A stretch of 64,000 nt of DNA from the NCBI GenBank assembly GCA_001566295.1, contig KQ964269.1:310001-374000 (forward strand), given 5' to 3'. Of this stretch, positions 43,864-56,307 are shown piece after piece. The DNA is from Microdochium bolleyi (lineage: Eukaryota > Ascomycota > Sordariomycetes > Xylariales > Microdochiaceae). The first letter of the stretch is position 1; each line of letters begins with the position of its first letter. The notes beneath the pieces were generated by a model, which saw only the letters and a list, made by a program, of their open reading frames with translations, was not told where the DNA came from and did no database searches. The position numbers and the translations under genes were made by a program.

Positions 43864-45718
43864 GCGGCTGAGATAACTCAAGATGCAGCTCGGTCCAGGA
43901 ATCCGGGTGTCTCGCATCGTGGCGGCGCCACCGTGATCAGACCACGAGATAGATTCGTTCGCAGAAGCAGCAACGGAGGCAGGGCAGATATGACAAGTCA
44001 GTAGCAGAGCAGGGCCAGAGACACACCTAAACAATCATGCGCGAGGTCGAAGAACTCCCTCCTCCAGGCTCGAGATTGCAACCTTCGCAGTCGACAAACG
44101 CGGGCTGCACGGTTAGGTACGCTATATCAATAACAACCGGTTTCGCGGTAGAGCCGCCTGTGCAGCTACGAGCTGATTAATCAAACGAGCGGGCGTCATC
44201 GCGAAACAGGAAGTAATATCACAAACTGACCCGACCATACGAAATGACCAGCCCACGCCTGTCCTGCAAGGGCATTGAGACCGTCGTCCAGAGAAACAAC
44301 ATCGGGTGGCGTGGTAGTCCAGGAGTTCAGACGAGGCGATTCGAGGAACAAAGGGGTGGGAGTAGCATTGGGGTTGTCGAAGTGGTTCACGACAACGTGC
44401 CGTCGCCAAGCGCTGCACTTGACTTGTAGATTACCATGCAAGTTGACCACGCTCATGTGTGTCTTTCCTAGGCAGCGATTCACCATTCTGCAGCCCGCAA
44501 GCCAGCACCGATCCTGGGTACGATCAGTCGGTCAGGCACAAGCCCCATCGAGGCAAATGGAAGCGACACATTGAGACACGCAACGACCACGAGAGACCGC
44601 AATCTCAGACCCCTCGATGGGGCTTTGCCATTCGTGATCAACACTGCATGTCCCTCGAATGCCGGTGGTTTTACCCTGTCTCTGACAGCCCCCTTCCCCG
44701 GATCTCCCCCGCCCTACACTAAGCCCCGAGCAGCCCAATCAGAAACCCCCAAGCACTCCCCATTGGGCAGAGACGGACAGACAGACAGTCAGACAGAACC
44801 CTTGTGCTGAGATCGATCAGCATGTGGCCCAACTTATGTCTCAAGCCATTTAAGCCTCTCAAGCCTCTCAGCACGAAAGGGAAGCCCTCCCCTTCATATT
44901 TCCCCTGAGGAATCCATGGCAAGAAGCAACACACCCCACCCCGCGGTATGCCCCGATTTGGGTAATTCCGTGAGAGACATGCCTGTCAAATGATCGGTCA
45001 TCCCCCTTGTGGGCAAGACATGCAAGGGTTTGAGATCTCAACCGCCACGAGCGGCGGGTAAGGCATCCGGCAGAGGGCAAAGGGCAGGCTGGCTGGCCGC
45101 CGGCGCGTCATGTCTTCTGTGGCGTCGGCCGGAGGGGCCATTCTCAGTGGGCGCCAGGCCGTGTTTCCTTATTCCTGCGATCTCTAGCACCCATGTCTGT
45201 CTCTGATGGCGTCTCCCACACCTTAAATGTGCGCCCCGCGCGCTCGAGATCCGGTTGGGTATATATCTCCCCCGTGCACGCACCATTTAGAAAGGACCAC
45301 TCCGACGCCATCTCTCTCTGTTTTTGCCATGGTCAGCTACGACTACCTCCTGGCCCCTCAGGTTTGCTGCCTTTGCTTTTGCGCTGGGACAAAATCAGAG
45401 CCAGCCACATCTCTCCGTCTTGTCACTTGAGACAAAGATTGCTCGTGACAGAAGCAATCTGCAATAGCTTCAGCTGCTCGAATCCCCAGCGTGTACGTAA
45501 CGCAGCAAGCAGTCCGCTGCGCAAAAGGTCCCTGGATGTCTCTCTGCAGCAGTCTCTCGATAAGGCCCGGGGGCGGGGGGGACTGAATCAGCAACACCGC
45601 TCGACCAACAGGATCACCAGCCGCCGGACAATACAAGCCCTCTTTATCACTTTGCTGCAGACTCTCTTATTTCCGGTAATATGTTTCTCGATACGCGGGT
45701 AGGTATTGTCACATGACT

Positions 45719-45732
45719 GGGGGGGGGGGGGG
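45719..45732. repeat. poly-G run of 14
   Basis: Fourteen consecutive G on the plus strand. Confidence 0.9.
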
Positions 45733-45889
45733 CATGTCATCGTCCGCGCCCATCCATCACCGGCAATGTGACGAGATCCCTTCAGCCTCACGCAGGGGGA
45801 AAGCGGCGCGCGGAAGATGGGCAGAAAGTCCCTGGAATGAAACATGGTTGCAGGATTATTGCCATCGCTAAAATCATCTCGATATCGAG

Positions 45890-45907
45890 AATAATAATAA
45901 TAATAAT
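45890..45907. repeat. (ATA)n microsatellite
   Basis: About six tandem ATA/TAA units. Confidence 0.85.
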
Positions 45908-47554
45908 TCTGATCTTGATTTGCAGCCTTCACTCATGACCATTGACTCACCTACCTGTCTCTCTTCCCCAGAATTCCGCAGCTTGCCGGGGTGAACAACG
46001 ACGAGTGCCGAACACGCGTGACAAAGCGCTGATGGCATACCGACGTCAAGCGCTCGTAAACCAGCACAGCAAAGCAATAAGTAGAGTTCTAGTGACAGAA
46101 CACGCACCACGGGGTCCAACCGTCGTTTTCTTGGTGGCCGGCGCCTCACCGTCAAAAGGTGAACTCTGCGTGTGATCGCTTCCCCGCGGAAAATCCCACC
46201 GGTGGTCCCCGGCATCCATGCATACATGGATGTCTGCCTGCCCTCGAAGCTTCGCGCTCCATCCGTGCGGCCACGCCACCCGGGCGCCGAACACGGGAGA
46301 GTTATGGGACCAAACTTGCAAACTGCGCGGGAGGCGGCACGCAAAGACGCGGTCCGAGCAACATCAGCTGGTGGAACTTCGACACTGCTGAGTTTTTGCA
46401 TCTGCTTCCGCACAAGAGACAGAACTGGCTGACGACGATGCGGGGAAGAGGGAAGATTCAAGGTTAGGCGAGATCGTCTCCGGGGGGTTCAACAAGAAAA
46501 GGGAGATCGACATGCCAGACGAGGGAGATCTCCCGTCACATCCCAGGTCATCCCATCCAATGCATCAGCATGCCGTCCCCACACCATCATTTTGCCTCGA
46601 AGCAACATCAGAGGAGACATTCCGATCGTAGGGGAGGGGGGTCTCCATTGATCACTTGATTTGAGCCTCAAAGAAACATCACCCAGAGTAATTTCGGATT
46701 ACCCATGTCGCACGCCACGCACGCATGCACAGCAAGCACATGACAGTGTAAAAGGATTCATCACCGTGCCTTATCTCTTGGTGCCTGGTGCTCTTCCTTC
46801 TAGCTAGGACTGGCAACAGACACTCTGCCAAGGCGTGGCCTTAGGTTTAAAGACAGCCGTGAGAAACATAAGGCCCCTGAATAAGTCCGAGACAGCATCG
46901 ATCCTCTCTAAATCACTGCCCAGAAACTAAACTGTCCTGTCGCAGAGCCCCGACCACCCCCTCGTGCAGCATCAGGTCCCGCACATGCAACACACGCACA
47001 CGATGAAAGCCAATGAGCGCCGACCTACGCGCTAGACTTGAGGTAGGTATACGTTCCTTTGGCACAAAGTTCTCATTCCCGCTGGGTCCCCATACTCCCG
47101 CGGCCCGTAAAACGAGAGTCGGACCCGCTGGCCCAGGAGCAAAACCTCCTATGCGTCAAAAGGCACATTCATGTTCTTGAGTTGTCCATCCGAACAAGCG
47201 TCCGTGCCCCTCTCCTTGGCTAGCCACCACCATGGATGTATGTATGGGACAAGATTGTCCGAGCCAGAAAGAAAGAAAGAGTGCCTCCCCCCAGCCAATA
47301 CCCCAAGGCGCGGCAGGCTCGGACCGACCAGCAAGCGTGGTGAGCCTTGGGTAGCAGCCGAGAGCAGCAACCGTTGTCCCTGAATCCAAATCGGGATATC
47401 CATTCGTGTTGACGACCGGGGAAAGCTCTCGACCGCTCCCGGAAAGCCAAAAAAAGATCGCATCTGTATTCTTCATTCCGCCGTCATCATCAAATGCGCA
47501 ACCCACAACAACATCAGCAAACAAGAACACTACGCTGGTCTTTCACACTCTCCA

Positions 47555-47576
47555 GGGGGGGGGGGGGGGGGGGGGG
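47555..47576. repeat. poly-G run of 22
   Basis: Twenty-two consecutive G on the plus strand, the longest homopolymer noticed in the window. The exact length may be affected by sequencing error. Confidence 0.9.
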
Positions 47577-48718
47577 AAGGAACAACCCCAACCCGTGCTT
47601 CTGGTGGCCAACCACAACCCTCCGCACCACTGGAGTCACTCCCGTAGCTCGCTCGCGGGGCTGCATCCCGTACGCTACAGCTGCACACTGAAGGTATAGA
47701 TCAAACATCCCAGGTCTTATAACGTCTTGCTGACGTGCAGGTAATGATAACAATACCTTGCACCTTCTTCATGTCTATATCATGGGAGCTACTCCAAATG
47801 CACATATCCTTGGGCACGGGGGGTTCACGAGGGCAATGTGTTAGCACAAATGCCATCATGCACTCATCACCCACAGCGCCGAGGCGTAGAGCCTCCCTCT
47901 CCATCGTCCACGTCTCGGACAGGTGGTTGCGAGCGCGGGAAGCTCCCCTGCTCCTGCTATCACTCGCCTCGTCCGCGGAGTTGCGACAGGACGTGGGGGT
48001 CCGCACAGAGTACAGACTTGCGTCCTGTTTGTTTTAGAGACTTGGTGCAAGCCTGGACCACCACAGAACGAGACGAGGTACATTCATTGACACGCAGTTT
48101 GCACCTTGCATAGAGAGAGACAAACAAATGTCTGAAGATGCAAACTTTTCTTGAGTCCATTATCTGGATGTTTAAAAAGTACTACTCTTTAGGAGCACTC
48201 CGATTTTCCTAATGTTTTGAGACAAGGCACTGGTAGGTGCATTTTTGGTTGAGCTTTTTCCCCATTCCCCTTCTCGCTCAGGACCAGGTTGCCCTGGCTT
48301 TTCCTCCTCGATTCTAACCGTGCGTTCAAACAGTACAATGTACACCGTCTTCCCTCCATAAGTCGTTCAAACCGAGGTCAAAATGGGTATCCGAGAGTAT
48401 GAAGCTGTTCCGCAGGCAGTGAAAAAACAAAGTAGTCCCGAAAAATTGTAGACCGTGGTATCGTCAAAGTCGCAACGCCTGCTGGTCCCTCGGGCGGCAG
48501 CTTCCACCAGCCGGCTCCGTGGTCCAAACATGATGCAATAGTGGTTGTGAGGTCGCGGGTGACCTCCGAGAATAAGAAAGGAAAAAGAAAAACGCCGGTG
48601 TCTGTGCATAAAGCAGAGTATCGCTAAAATGTGAAGCATATCGCCATGCAATGACAAGATGCAGAATATGTGTGAAAAGCAAAGTTTGTACAGTGTAATG
48701 TGGACCTCAACCGAGGCT

Positions 48719-50513
48719 TTACCAGCCCTGGGCGTGGTAGCCACCCTGAGTCTCGCGGTCGAAGTATTGGTTCCAGCTGTTCGAGTTGGGCTCGTCGGCA
48801 ACCTTGTTCATGTGAACCTTCTCGGGGTATTGCTTCAGGTTTGCGACGTCGTGAGAGGTGTGGCGTCTCTTGAGGACAGCGTTCGCAGTCGAGGTCTTTT
48901 GTTGTCTCTCCCAGAGGAGCTGGCGACGGAGGGACTCTGTAAGTTCCGTGGCCAGCATGTTGCGACGGGTGGTCCGAGGGGAAAGCGCGGCCTGGTGACG
49001 GATCGGCTGTGGGTGGGCCGTGATGGGCTGAGCAGTCGAGCGAGGAATCTCGTTGATAGGCTTCAGCTGAGTGGGTCGCATGCCCTTGGACTTCATCTGG
49101 AGGCCCTCGTCCGAGTCGTTGGGAGAGTTGGCCATGGCCGAGATGTTCTGCACTGTTCGCGAACGCTGCGGCAAGGCCGGTGTCGACTGGGACGCGTGGC
49201 TACCCAGAGCCCGAGTGCGCTGATCTTGACCGGCAAACATGAGGCTGATCAGGGACCGCTGCGAGGTGAGATTGGACTTGGAAGAGACACGCTTGAAGGA
49301 GACTGCATCATCCAGGCTGGACTTGCCGCTCTCTTCGATTGAATCCTCCCAGTCTGAGTCTGAGTCGTCATCGTCGATGGCGCTCTCGTCGTAGTCATCG
49401 GACTGGTCGCTGATGGCGCTCTGGCTGGCTCGGTGCGTGGCGAGGATGTTGGCAAACGATGCCGTCTTCTTCTGTGCGCCTAGGTGGGGGCGCGCGAGGG
49501 CGCTCTTGAGTGACGGGCTCTGTCCGTCAGAAGATGACCCGCGGGGAGCAGGCGCGCTGGTCTTGGGTGCCGGCATGGCATAATCGTTCTCAACGCTTTG
49601 CGGCGACGAGTCGGACTCGGTGGACGAGTGAAGCAGGAACTTGCTCTTCTTGTTCTTGGGTTGCACGAGCTTCGCAGATGGCTCGGCGAGGGGCTCGGGA
49701 ATGGCCTCGGGCTGGGAAACCTTGACCTCGGTGGGTTGAGACGCAGCCCGGACAGGTAATGAGGCGGGGAAGAAGCCGTGAATGACCTTCTTGGCCGGGG
49801 TGCCGACAGTTTCGGACACAGGCGACGAGGTCGACTGCGACGCTGGCAAAGCCTCAGAAGGATCCGAGGCTGGAGGCGATTGTCGCTGCACGGGGACAAG
49901 CTGCGGTGGTGGGCTGTTGACAACGACCTTGGGGGTTGGGATGGACGCCTGGACATACGGTGGCAAGGGGTGGATCTTGTTCTCCTTGCCGTTGACGATG
50001 TGGACCACCATCTGCTCCAGGCGGTCGGACGTAATGTGAGGCTCGCGGCCGCGGCTCCTGCTACTTGAGCAAGAGTCTTGGCGGACGACGTGAGGACGCA
50101 TGTAGTGCTGAGGCTCGGCATCATCGACGAAATCCTCGATTGCGTCCTCGCTACTTGACGACTCCAGACTGGCTGATAGTGGCGGCAGGTCGCAGGGCTT
50201 GGATAGAGGACTGCTTTGCGCAATCGAGACGGGCGACGAGTCGGCCTTTGTTGTCTCGCAGCAGAATGTCTCTCTGTTCCACAGTCGCCAGCTGAGGTTT
50301 TCTAACCTCCGACCCTGTTCTACGGAGTCGGCACATCTTGAGAAGACTACACAAGAGACACGATGTGTTAGTGGCTGGCGCCTCAATGGAGGGCCGGGAT
50401 CGTGTGTGCTTACCGGTCCACATGCTGAAGAGGTTCTCGGCGTTGTTGGTGTCAACCTTGTGGATGAGATTGGGGTCCACGGTGAGGACCAGGCCCTCTG
50501 CTTTGCACGGCAT
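48719..50513 (-). CDS. DUF1752/DUF3295 protein, Mks1-like putative regulator
   Basis: Two exons (minus), 50513-50414 and 50346-48719, with a 67-base intron, give 575 residues. Exon 1 is MPCKAEGLVLTVDPN...ENLFSMWT and exon 2 continues VFSRCADSVEQGRRLENLSWRLW. Together this is the short DUF1752 motif also found at the N-terminus of the GATA factor AreA and in yeast Mks1. The rest is disordered, Ser/Pro-rich and ends in conserved patches typical of fungal DUF3295: KKTASFANILATH, an acidic run (DDDDSDSDWEDSIEES), SLISLMFAG, then RRNMLATELTESLRRQL. There is no zinc finger, so it is not AreA itself. Mks1 is a cytoplasmic regulator in nitrogen and retrograde signalling; a regulatory role is inferred from the motif only. 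It is the single clear gene in the last 27 kb. Confidence 0.88.
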
Positions 50514-53500
50514 GTTGGCTGATTTTGCGGTATGTACTGGCTCGATGGTCCGTCCTATTCGAGTGAAGATGCGATAATCGAGATCGAAGAAGTAGTTATG
50601 TCTGAGAGATCTGCCAAAGTAGCGCGGCACCGGTGCGGAGGTGGTGTTGCTGTCGTTGTCGTTGATGCTGCTGATTCTGGCTCGTGTTGGACGCTTCAGA
50701 AGGTGGAGCCGGCTGTTGTCTCTGCGGGTGCTGTCTGCTAATGCTTGCTGCGGCGAGAGGCTGTGGTGTGTGGCTGCTGTCGTGAACACTCACAGAGGTC
50801 GAGGGCGTTGCGAGAGAGGCGGCGAGTATGTCGTGAGGCTGGACGACGGAAGATGCTGGCGACGACGAGTTGGCGGCGAGGAGTGCGGTGGACTGTGGGA
50901 GGAGTAGACCAGAAGGTGATGGCGGTGATGCGGGTGGGCGGCATACAAATTAAGTAAAGGGCAGCGGCGTGGGCGAGGAGGGCGTGGGTGGACGACGAGG
51001 TGTACCTGGGGGGTCTGCGCCGAGAGGTACCGAGACGGGCCAGGGCCGCCGTCCAGCGGCCAGAAGGTGCTCGGCCAGAGGTCGCTGGCCGCGTGATTTG
51101 CACAGGCGCGGGCGCGGGGGGGTACCGCGCAGTCACGTAGCTCGGACACACACGGGGCAGGCCACATGGGCCCAAGTACTTCGGCGCAATTCACTCGACG
51201 TTCGGTCTCGACGAGCCGGGGGGGGGGTGCAGCAGGCGGGCGGGCGTGTGCTGGCGATGTGCTGGTGTGGGAGGGCGGCGGAGGAGGTGTGGGAGGACGG
51301 ATGTGGACAGAGGGGGGAGCAAGCACCCTGGGACCAAGGGGCGCGGTACGTACCTCCCGGGGCCCAGTCGGCACGTCCAAGATGGTCAACTGACAGCGGT
51401 CTGAGGGCACAGAGGACCAGTCTATGACCAAGAGTAGTGCCTTGTTGGGTTAGACAGCCCGTTAGCGTCGTGCCAGCACCCGAAGGAGCAATGTGTGCCC
51501 GTCTGGGCAGTACCATCCGCCTCTAGCTTGTTCCTGACTCTTTACCCGGACGGCTCTCCCTCGTCTCGTGTGCCACAGCTGCGCCGGTGCGCCGTGCTGT
51601 CCGTGATGCCAACTCTCTCCACCTGGAGAACGCGACACGAATCGTGTTTTCGTCCGCAAGGGCCACTGCCATGCCTGGGTAGATGGCGAGCATTCCGGCA
51701 CAGGACAGGCGGGTGGGTGCGCGAGGCATTGGGTCCCGAGGATGGGCACATGGCATCGGTGGCAATGCAGCAGTCCAGCTGGCCTCGGATCGTTGGCTCT
51801 GGCTTGATCAGGAGGAGTTGTGCATGGCCAGCCAGTTGGCCGCCGTCGCCTGGTGGCCATTGCCAGCAGCAGGAATGTCGTGCAGAACCATCCCTTCAGC
51901 AGGCCATTGATTGGCATGGGACTGCATTGCGTAACGTATTGGCTCCCGATGCCAACTCAGGGCACCTGTCAGCCCCGTGATCGTCTACCTTTTGCGCACG
52001 TCCAAGACCGCCCGATTCACTCGCTCATTCTCACCATCCGCCATCTCAGCTGCAATTGGCGTTGCCGAGGGCCAATTGTGCAGCGAGCCAAAGCCCTCAC
52101 AGGCCACCGGGATCGCGACGTGCGGAACTGCTCCCGGGCCTCGAGAGAGGCAAAAAGCAATTCCACAGAGTCCAGCACTGGGCGTCCGCGACGCTGTCAG
52201 CCTGGGCCAGCTGTGCTTTGAGCGTCCGCGTGATGCCCCAGACGCTGCAGCATTGGCCCTATCAGCCATTGCCTCGTCCTCCCCCGCACCGGTCTGGCTC
52301 CTTCCCCCAGCCCAGCCCAGCCCGTGCACCGCCCCCGGGAAGCCTTCCCTCCCAGGCATTGCTTCTATCTGTACAGTACCAGATGACTCTTCTGCCAGCG
52401 CATAATGCCCTCCCACAACCCCGGCAGCATCCCATTCCTGCTGTTGACGACATCGGTCATCTTGCCTTCAGGCCTTCAGGCCTTCTATTCAGCCATCTCA
52501 AGACTGCCCGACACCTCCAGTTCGCTCGCAGACAGTGACGCAGCTCGGCATCTCATGAGGCATCCCGTGACAGGAGGCCCGACATGATTCCCTCCTGGCC
52601 GCTGTGCATCACCTGGTCGCCACCGTGTCCAAGTTATGCGCTGTCATTGTCCAGACTGGATGCGCCTTTTCCTCGTTCCGTCCACTTGCACCACTGGCCG
52701 ACAAAGCCGCAGAGAAGTGACCCCTTGTCTTGCCTGGGATAGGCCTGCCAGAGATCACTTACCGCCCTCCCGCCTTTGCGCGTCATCTGCGGTTCAGAGT
52801 TCAATCATGTGGTCGGTAGGCAGACGGAAACTTTTCGGCAACTGAGCCGTCCACTGCTTAGCCTCGGTGGTTATGCTCGGCAGATGGCTGAGCCCTCTCT
52901 CCTGCTCCGGTTGCCTTCCCCATCACCGACAGCTCTGTTCTGTGCTGCCACCGAACTTCACGGCACGATCCCGGTGGCGGCACTGGGGGCCCAGGGATTC
53001 TCTGTTAAGCGAAACGCATGCACATGCCACTCTACAAACCATCGACCATTGCCGAGCTGCATGTGTCTGTCCCACGATGCACTCCACGCCCGAGCCTCAA
53101 ACAACTCGGATGTCGACGCCGAAATCTGCGGCCTAAGGTACCCATGGCCCTGTCTCTCATCTGCACCCCAGAAATCCAGACCTCGCGCGTGGGATAGGAC
53201 ACGAGACTCGCTGGGTCAAAGCAGCAACAACAACAACAACAACATCAAATTCACACGACAGAGTGCACGCTGGGGAACCAGGACCGTTCTGGCCTTCTGC
53301 TCTGGGCCTGGGGGGTCTCCACTGTCTGGCCTCGTGAGCTGTAGACCAACGAGATGAGGCTCCGAGGTCAAGCCGTGCACTGCCCGGAAACCGGGGTCTG
53401 CGTGCCCCGGAAACGCAGGGCCCTCCCTAGCTCGCCCTGCTTGCGGGGAAACGCAGGAAGGACGGACTGGAACTGGAACTGGACCGCCTGACCACAGATG

Positions 53501-55872
53501 GCGGCCCGTCCAGGCCGTCTGTTCGCCACAGTCACCACCAGCAGAGCCCAGAGCCGCTGCAATAACAGCGTGTACTAAGGCTAGTGCTGTGCAGCTCAGC
53601 GGCCATCAGTATTCTGGACAATACCACTATGTACAGTCCCACACTGTCCTGAGTATGATGTGACGATCCGGTGCTGCGGAAGTGCCTAATCCGGCTCAAC
53701 GGTGAGCGCAATTAGTCTCGCTCGGGGACCTTGGCTGGGTTCGGCCAATTTTCACGGATCATCTGTCTTCTCTTTTGCTGATCGCGACTCGAAAGTCTCG
53801 CATTTCAGACTGGAGTGCTCAGAACTCATTGACCAGCTCTTTCTCGAAATGGCAAATGGGCTGTTACTCAGCTTGCCCACGTTGGGCCGTGCATGAAATA
53901 TCAACTCGCCAGCTGACCCCACGAACGACGACGTGGTTGGCATACTCTAGGTCATTGTTCCGTGGTCCGTGTCCTGCCCAGTAGAAAAGTGATTGCAATT
54001 GCAATTGTGCTGACCAGCGGTCAGGCACTGCATTATATGCCGCCTACTGCCGCCGCCGCAGCTGCCTGCTAATGATATTCCGGGCCAGCGAGACAACTTT
54101 TCTGGAGTGGCGCCGTGACTTGCTGTCTTTTCGTGGTCATGCGGACGAGGCGCAACTACCTCCGGGGGTGGCCCGGTGGACCAAACCTCCGTGTCGCGTG
54201 CATGCGTAAGAGTTTAGTAAGTCGGAGCAGCCTGGCGAAGCTAAAACTCTACGAAGGGTGTCAGAAAGTTCTTTTGATATAGGTAGTCCTAATTACCAAA
54301 ATGCGACATTGCTGCCTTGGGGATATTTTCGGACTTGAACACTGGCGGGTCATTATGAGCCGGAAATAATCTCAGTTCACGATATATCGTTGCAGCCGGG
54401 TCAGCCGCCGCCCCCAATTGTCAGTAGAAAACGTCAGCCGTCCCGTCCCGTCACGTCAAGGCAAGCAGTCAGCCCGCCGGTCCATTGCTGACTGCATCCG
54501 CCTGCCAACGGGGGCGGCAACGGCCGCGGGCAGGCGAACGGCTGGGCCCGCAGCGCATCTAATTGCGTGTCCCGGCTGCTACTCAAAGCTGAGCTGACAT
54601 TGCGCAGATCGCTCTCTGCATTTGCACAGTAATCATTTACTCACCCCCGTGTTGCATCGCTTGGCACAGGGCAGATCTGATCACAGGAGCAGTCCGAAGC
54701 GTCAGCCAGGGCCGGTCAGCACAGAGTTTTGAGGAACAAATTTCCATATACAAAGTTGGTCCTCATCGCATAAGTTACCAGGTCACTCTGATAAAAAATA
54801 TTATACTCGTTGCTTTTCGCGAATGTATCGAAGAGCGCGGTAGAGCGCACAATATAGTGATTATTATTTCATTTATATCGCGACGGGCTGGCCCACACAA
54901 AGCTCGCCTTGCGCGCAAACCAACTACAATGGCAAGATCCTGTCAAAGGGAACCCCCGTTCCCGGTGAAGAACTGACCGACTGACTGCTCGGCTGCAATA
55001 ACGGTTCTTGAAACGCGCCCCCCACGACACACGGGATGGAAGAAGAACAGAATGGGGGGGGGTGGAAGAAAGGGTTGGTTTCGAAATACAGCAGGAAAGG
55101 ATCCCAATGAACGAGAAGCCAAAGACGAAAGTACAACGCGATAGACTAGCTAGTGACCGAGACGACCCCCAAAAGCACACACACACACGCGCGTGGGGCG
55201 GGACGAGGCGATCCTTCTGGAAGCTCCCGAGCCCTTCGCTTGGCGGCGTTTCGGCTGCGGGTGTGTGGTGGTGGTGGCTGCTGGTGGAGTGGGGGTGCGT
55301 TTCGCGTTCTTCTTGGAGGTCACAAGCACGAGGCTATAATGAGGAGGAAGAAGAAGAAAGCAAAGCTGAACGCGCGCACGCGCTGCTGATCAGCCCAGAA
55401 AAGAGTCACCAACAGGGGGGACCACCATGCAACAACGCGCATGTCAGTTGTCAGAATCAACTACTTTCTCCAATTGTTCGCATAGAAGCTATCGAATACC
55501 CTTTCGGGAACTCGCAAACCTTATTTGCGGGTGCAAATACACACAATCTGTAGGACAGGTATAGGCAGGTAGGTAGGTGATCCCAGCTGCCCATGACCGA
55601 ACGGAAGAGGGCGCAAATACAACCTCCCCCCGTGACGGAGAACTCCTATCGAGCTTTTTGCTCTCTCCGCCTCTTCCCCCCATGTCTATCAAGCCGAGCA
55701 GGGGGGAAGGGGGAGAAGGCATGAAAGAAGACCCAAGCACACCGGTCTACCTTTCCAGACCAGGGTCCGCCGTCCTTTGGGGGAGGAGGGACAGCTGTCA
55801 AGTCAGTGACAAGTGGCAGGTCATGGTCACAAGCGCATGGGATTGCATGGATGTGTGTGCGTTTGCGCGCCC

Positions 55873-55892
55873 ATGCATGCATGCATGCATGC
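55873..55892. repeat. (ATGC)5 self-complementary repeat
   Basis: Five tandem ATGC units. Each unit pair is its own reverse complement. Confidence 0.9.
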
Positions 55893-56006
55893 GCATCCCT
55901 CCGTCGGCCATTCTGTCTAAGCGAGGCCACATCTCGGGAAACATGCGACACACCCCGAGGCTTGACGTCGCCTAATTACCCTATTTTCGACTCTCGCAAA
56001 GAGTGC

Positions 56007-56025
56007 ATGTATGTATGTATGTATG
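56007..56025. repeat. (ATGT)n repeat
   Basis: About five tandem ATGT units. Confidence 0.85.
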
Positions 56026-56287
56026 AATCCCAGGAGCTGATCTTCCCAGTCATGCGCTGCCGCCGCCGACGAAGGTTCATGCAGAATGACACACGTGCGC
56101 ACCGCAGTGGGACTTGGGATAAAAGACGCCATCGGTGGCTTTCTGTGGTTGCTTTTTGGGTTGCGGCTGCATTCTGGTTGGCCTTGACCGACAACCTCGG
56201 TGTTCAGCTCTTCTGCTGTTTCTGTTGAGCGCATGGAGAGAACAATTTCTTTCTCTCTATCTCTATTGAGCGAAGGACAACCGCGGG

Positions 56288-56307
56288 TCTCTCTCTCTCT
56301 CTCTCTC
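56288..56307. repeat. (TC)10 dinucleotide repeat
   Basis: Ten TC units. Confidence 0.85.

Larger units (their letters stand above)
37078..48718. other. 11.6 kb gene-poor tract
   Basis: No reading frame in this tract has a recognisable domain, a believable exon structure or a convincing coding composition. It contains simple repeats (listed separately), two poly-G runs and an imperfect hairpin near 38,623-38,684. GC content looks similar to the gene-rich part, so RIP-degraded transposon DNA is not obvious. Candidates considered and not called include 37090-37659 (plus, 189 codons directly behind the glycine-zipper stop), 39559-40029 (minus) and a possible small secreted peptide at 42136-42387 (plus). 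The tract may be regulatory or may encode non-coding RNA. Confidence 0.5.

Noticed and set aside
44040..44130. tRNA-like stretch near 44,060 (CTCGAGATTGCAACCTT)
   Set aside because: Does not form acceptor, D and T stems together; no T-loop consensus in the right place.
45260..45430. TATA-like TATATATC with pyrimidine tract and GCCATGG, suggesting a small gene start at 45330
   Set aside because: The frame after the ATG is short, and no splice arrangement I tried gives a plausible protein.
48659..49342. 227-codon plus-strand frame antisense to the DUF1752 gene
   Set aside because: A mirror of codon bias in the real minus-strand gene; its sequence has no independent protein features.
55008..55553. 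181-codon frame on the plus strand
   Set aside because: Composition follows local Gly/Glu/Arg-rich simple sequence (poly-G, GAA and CA repeats); no domain or exon signals.
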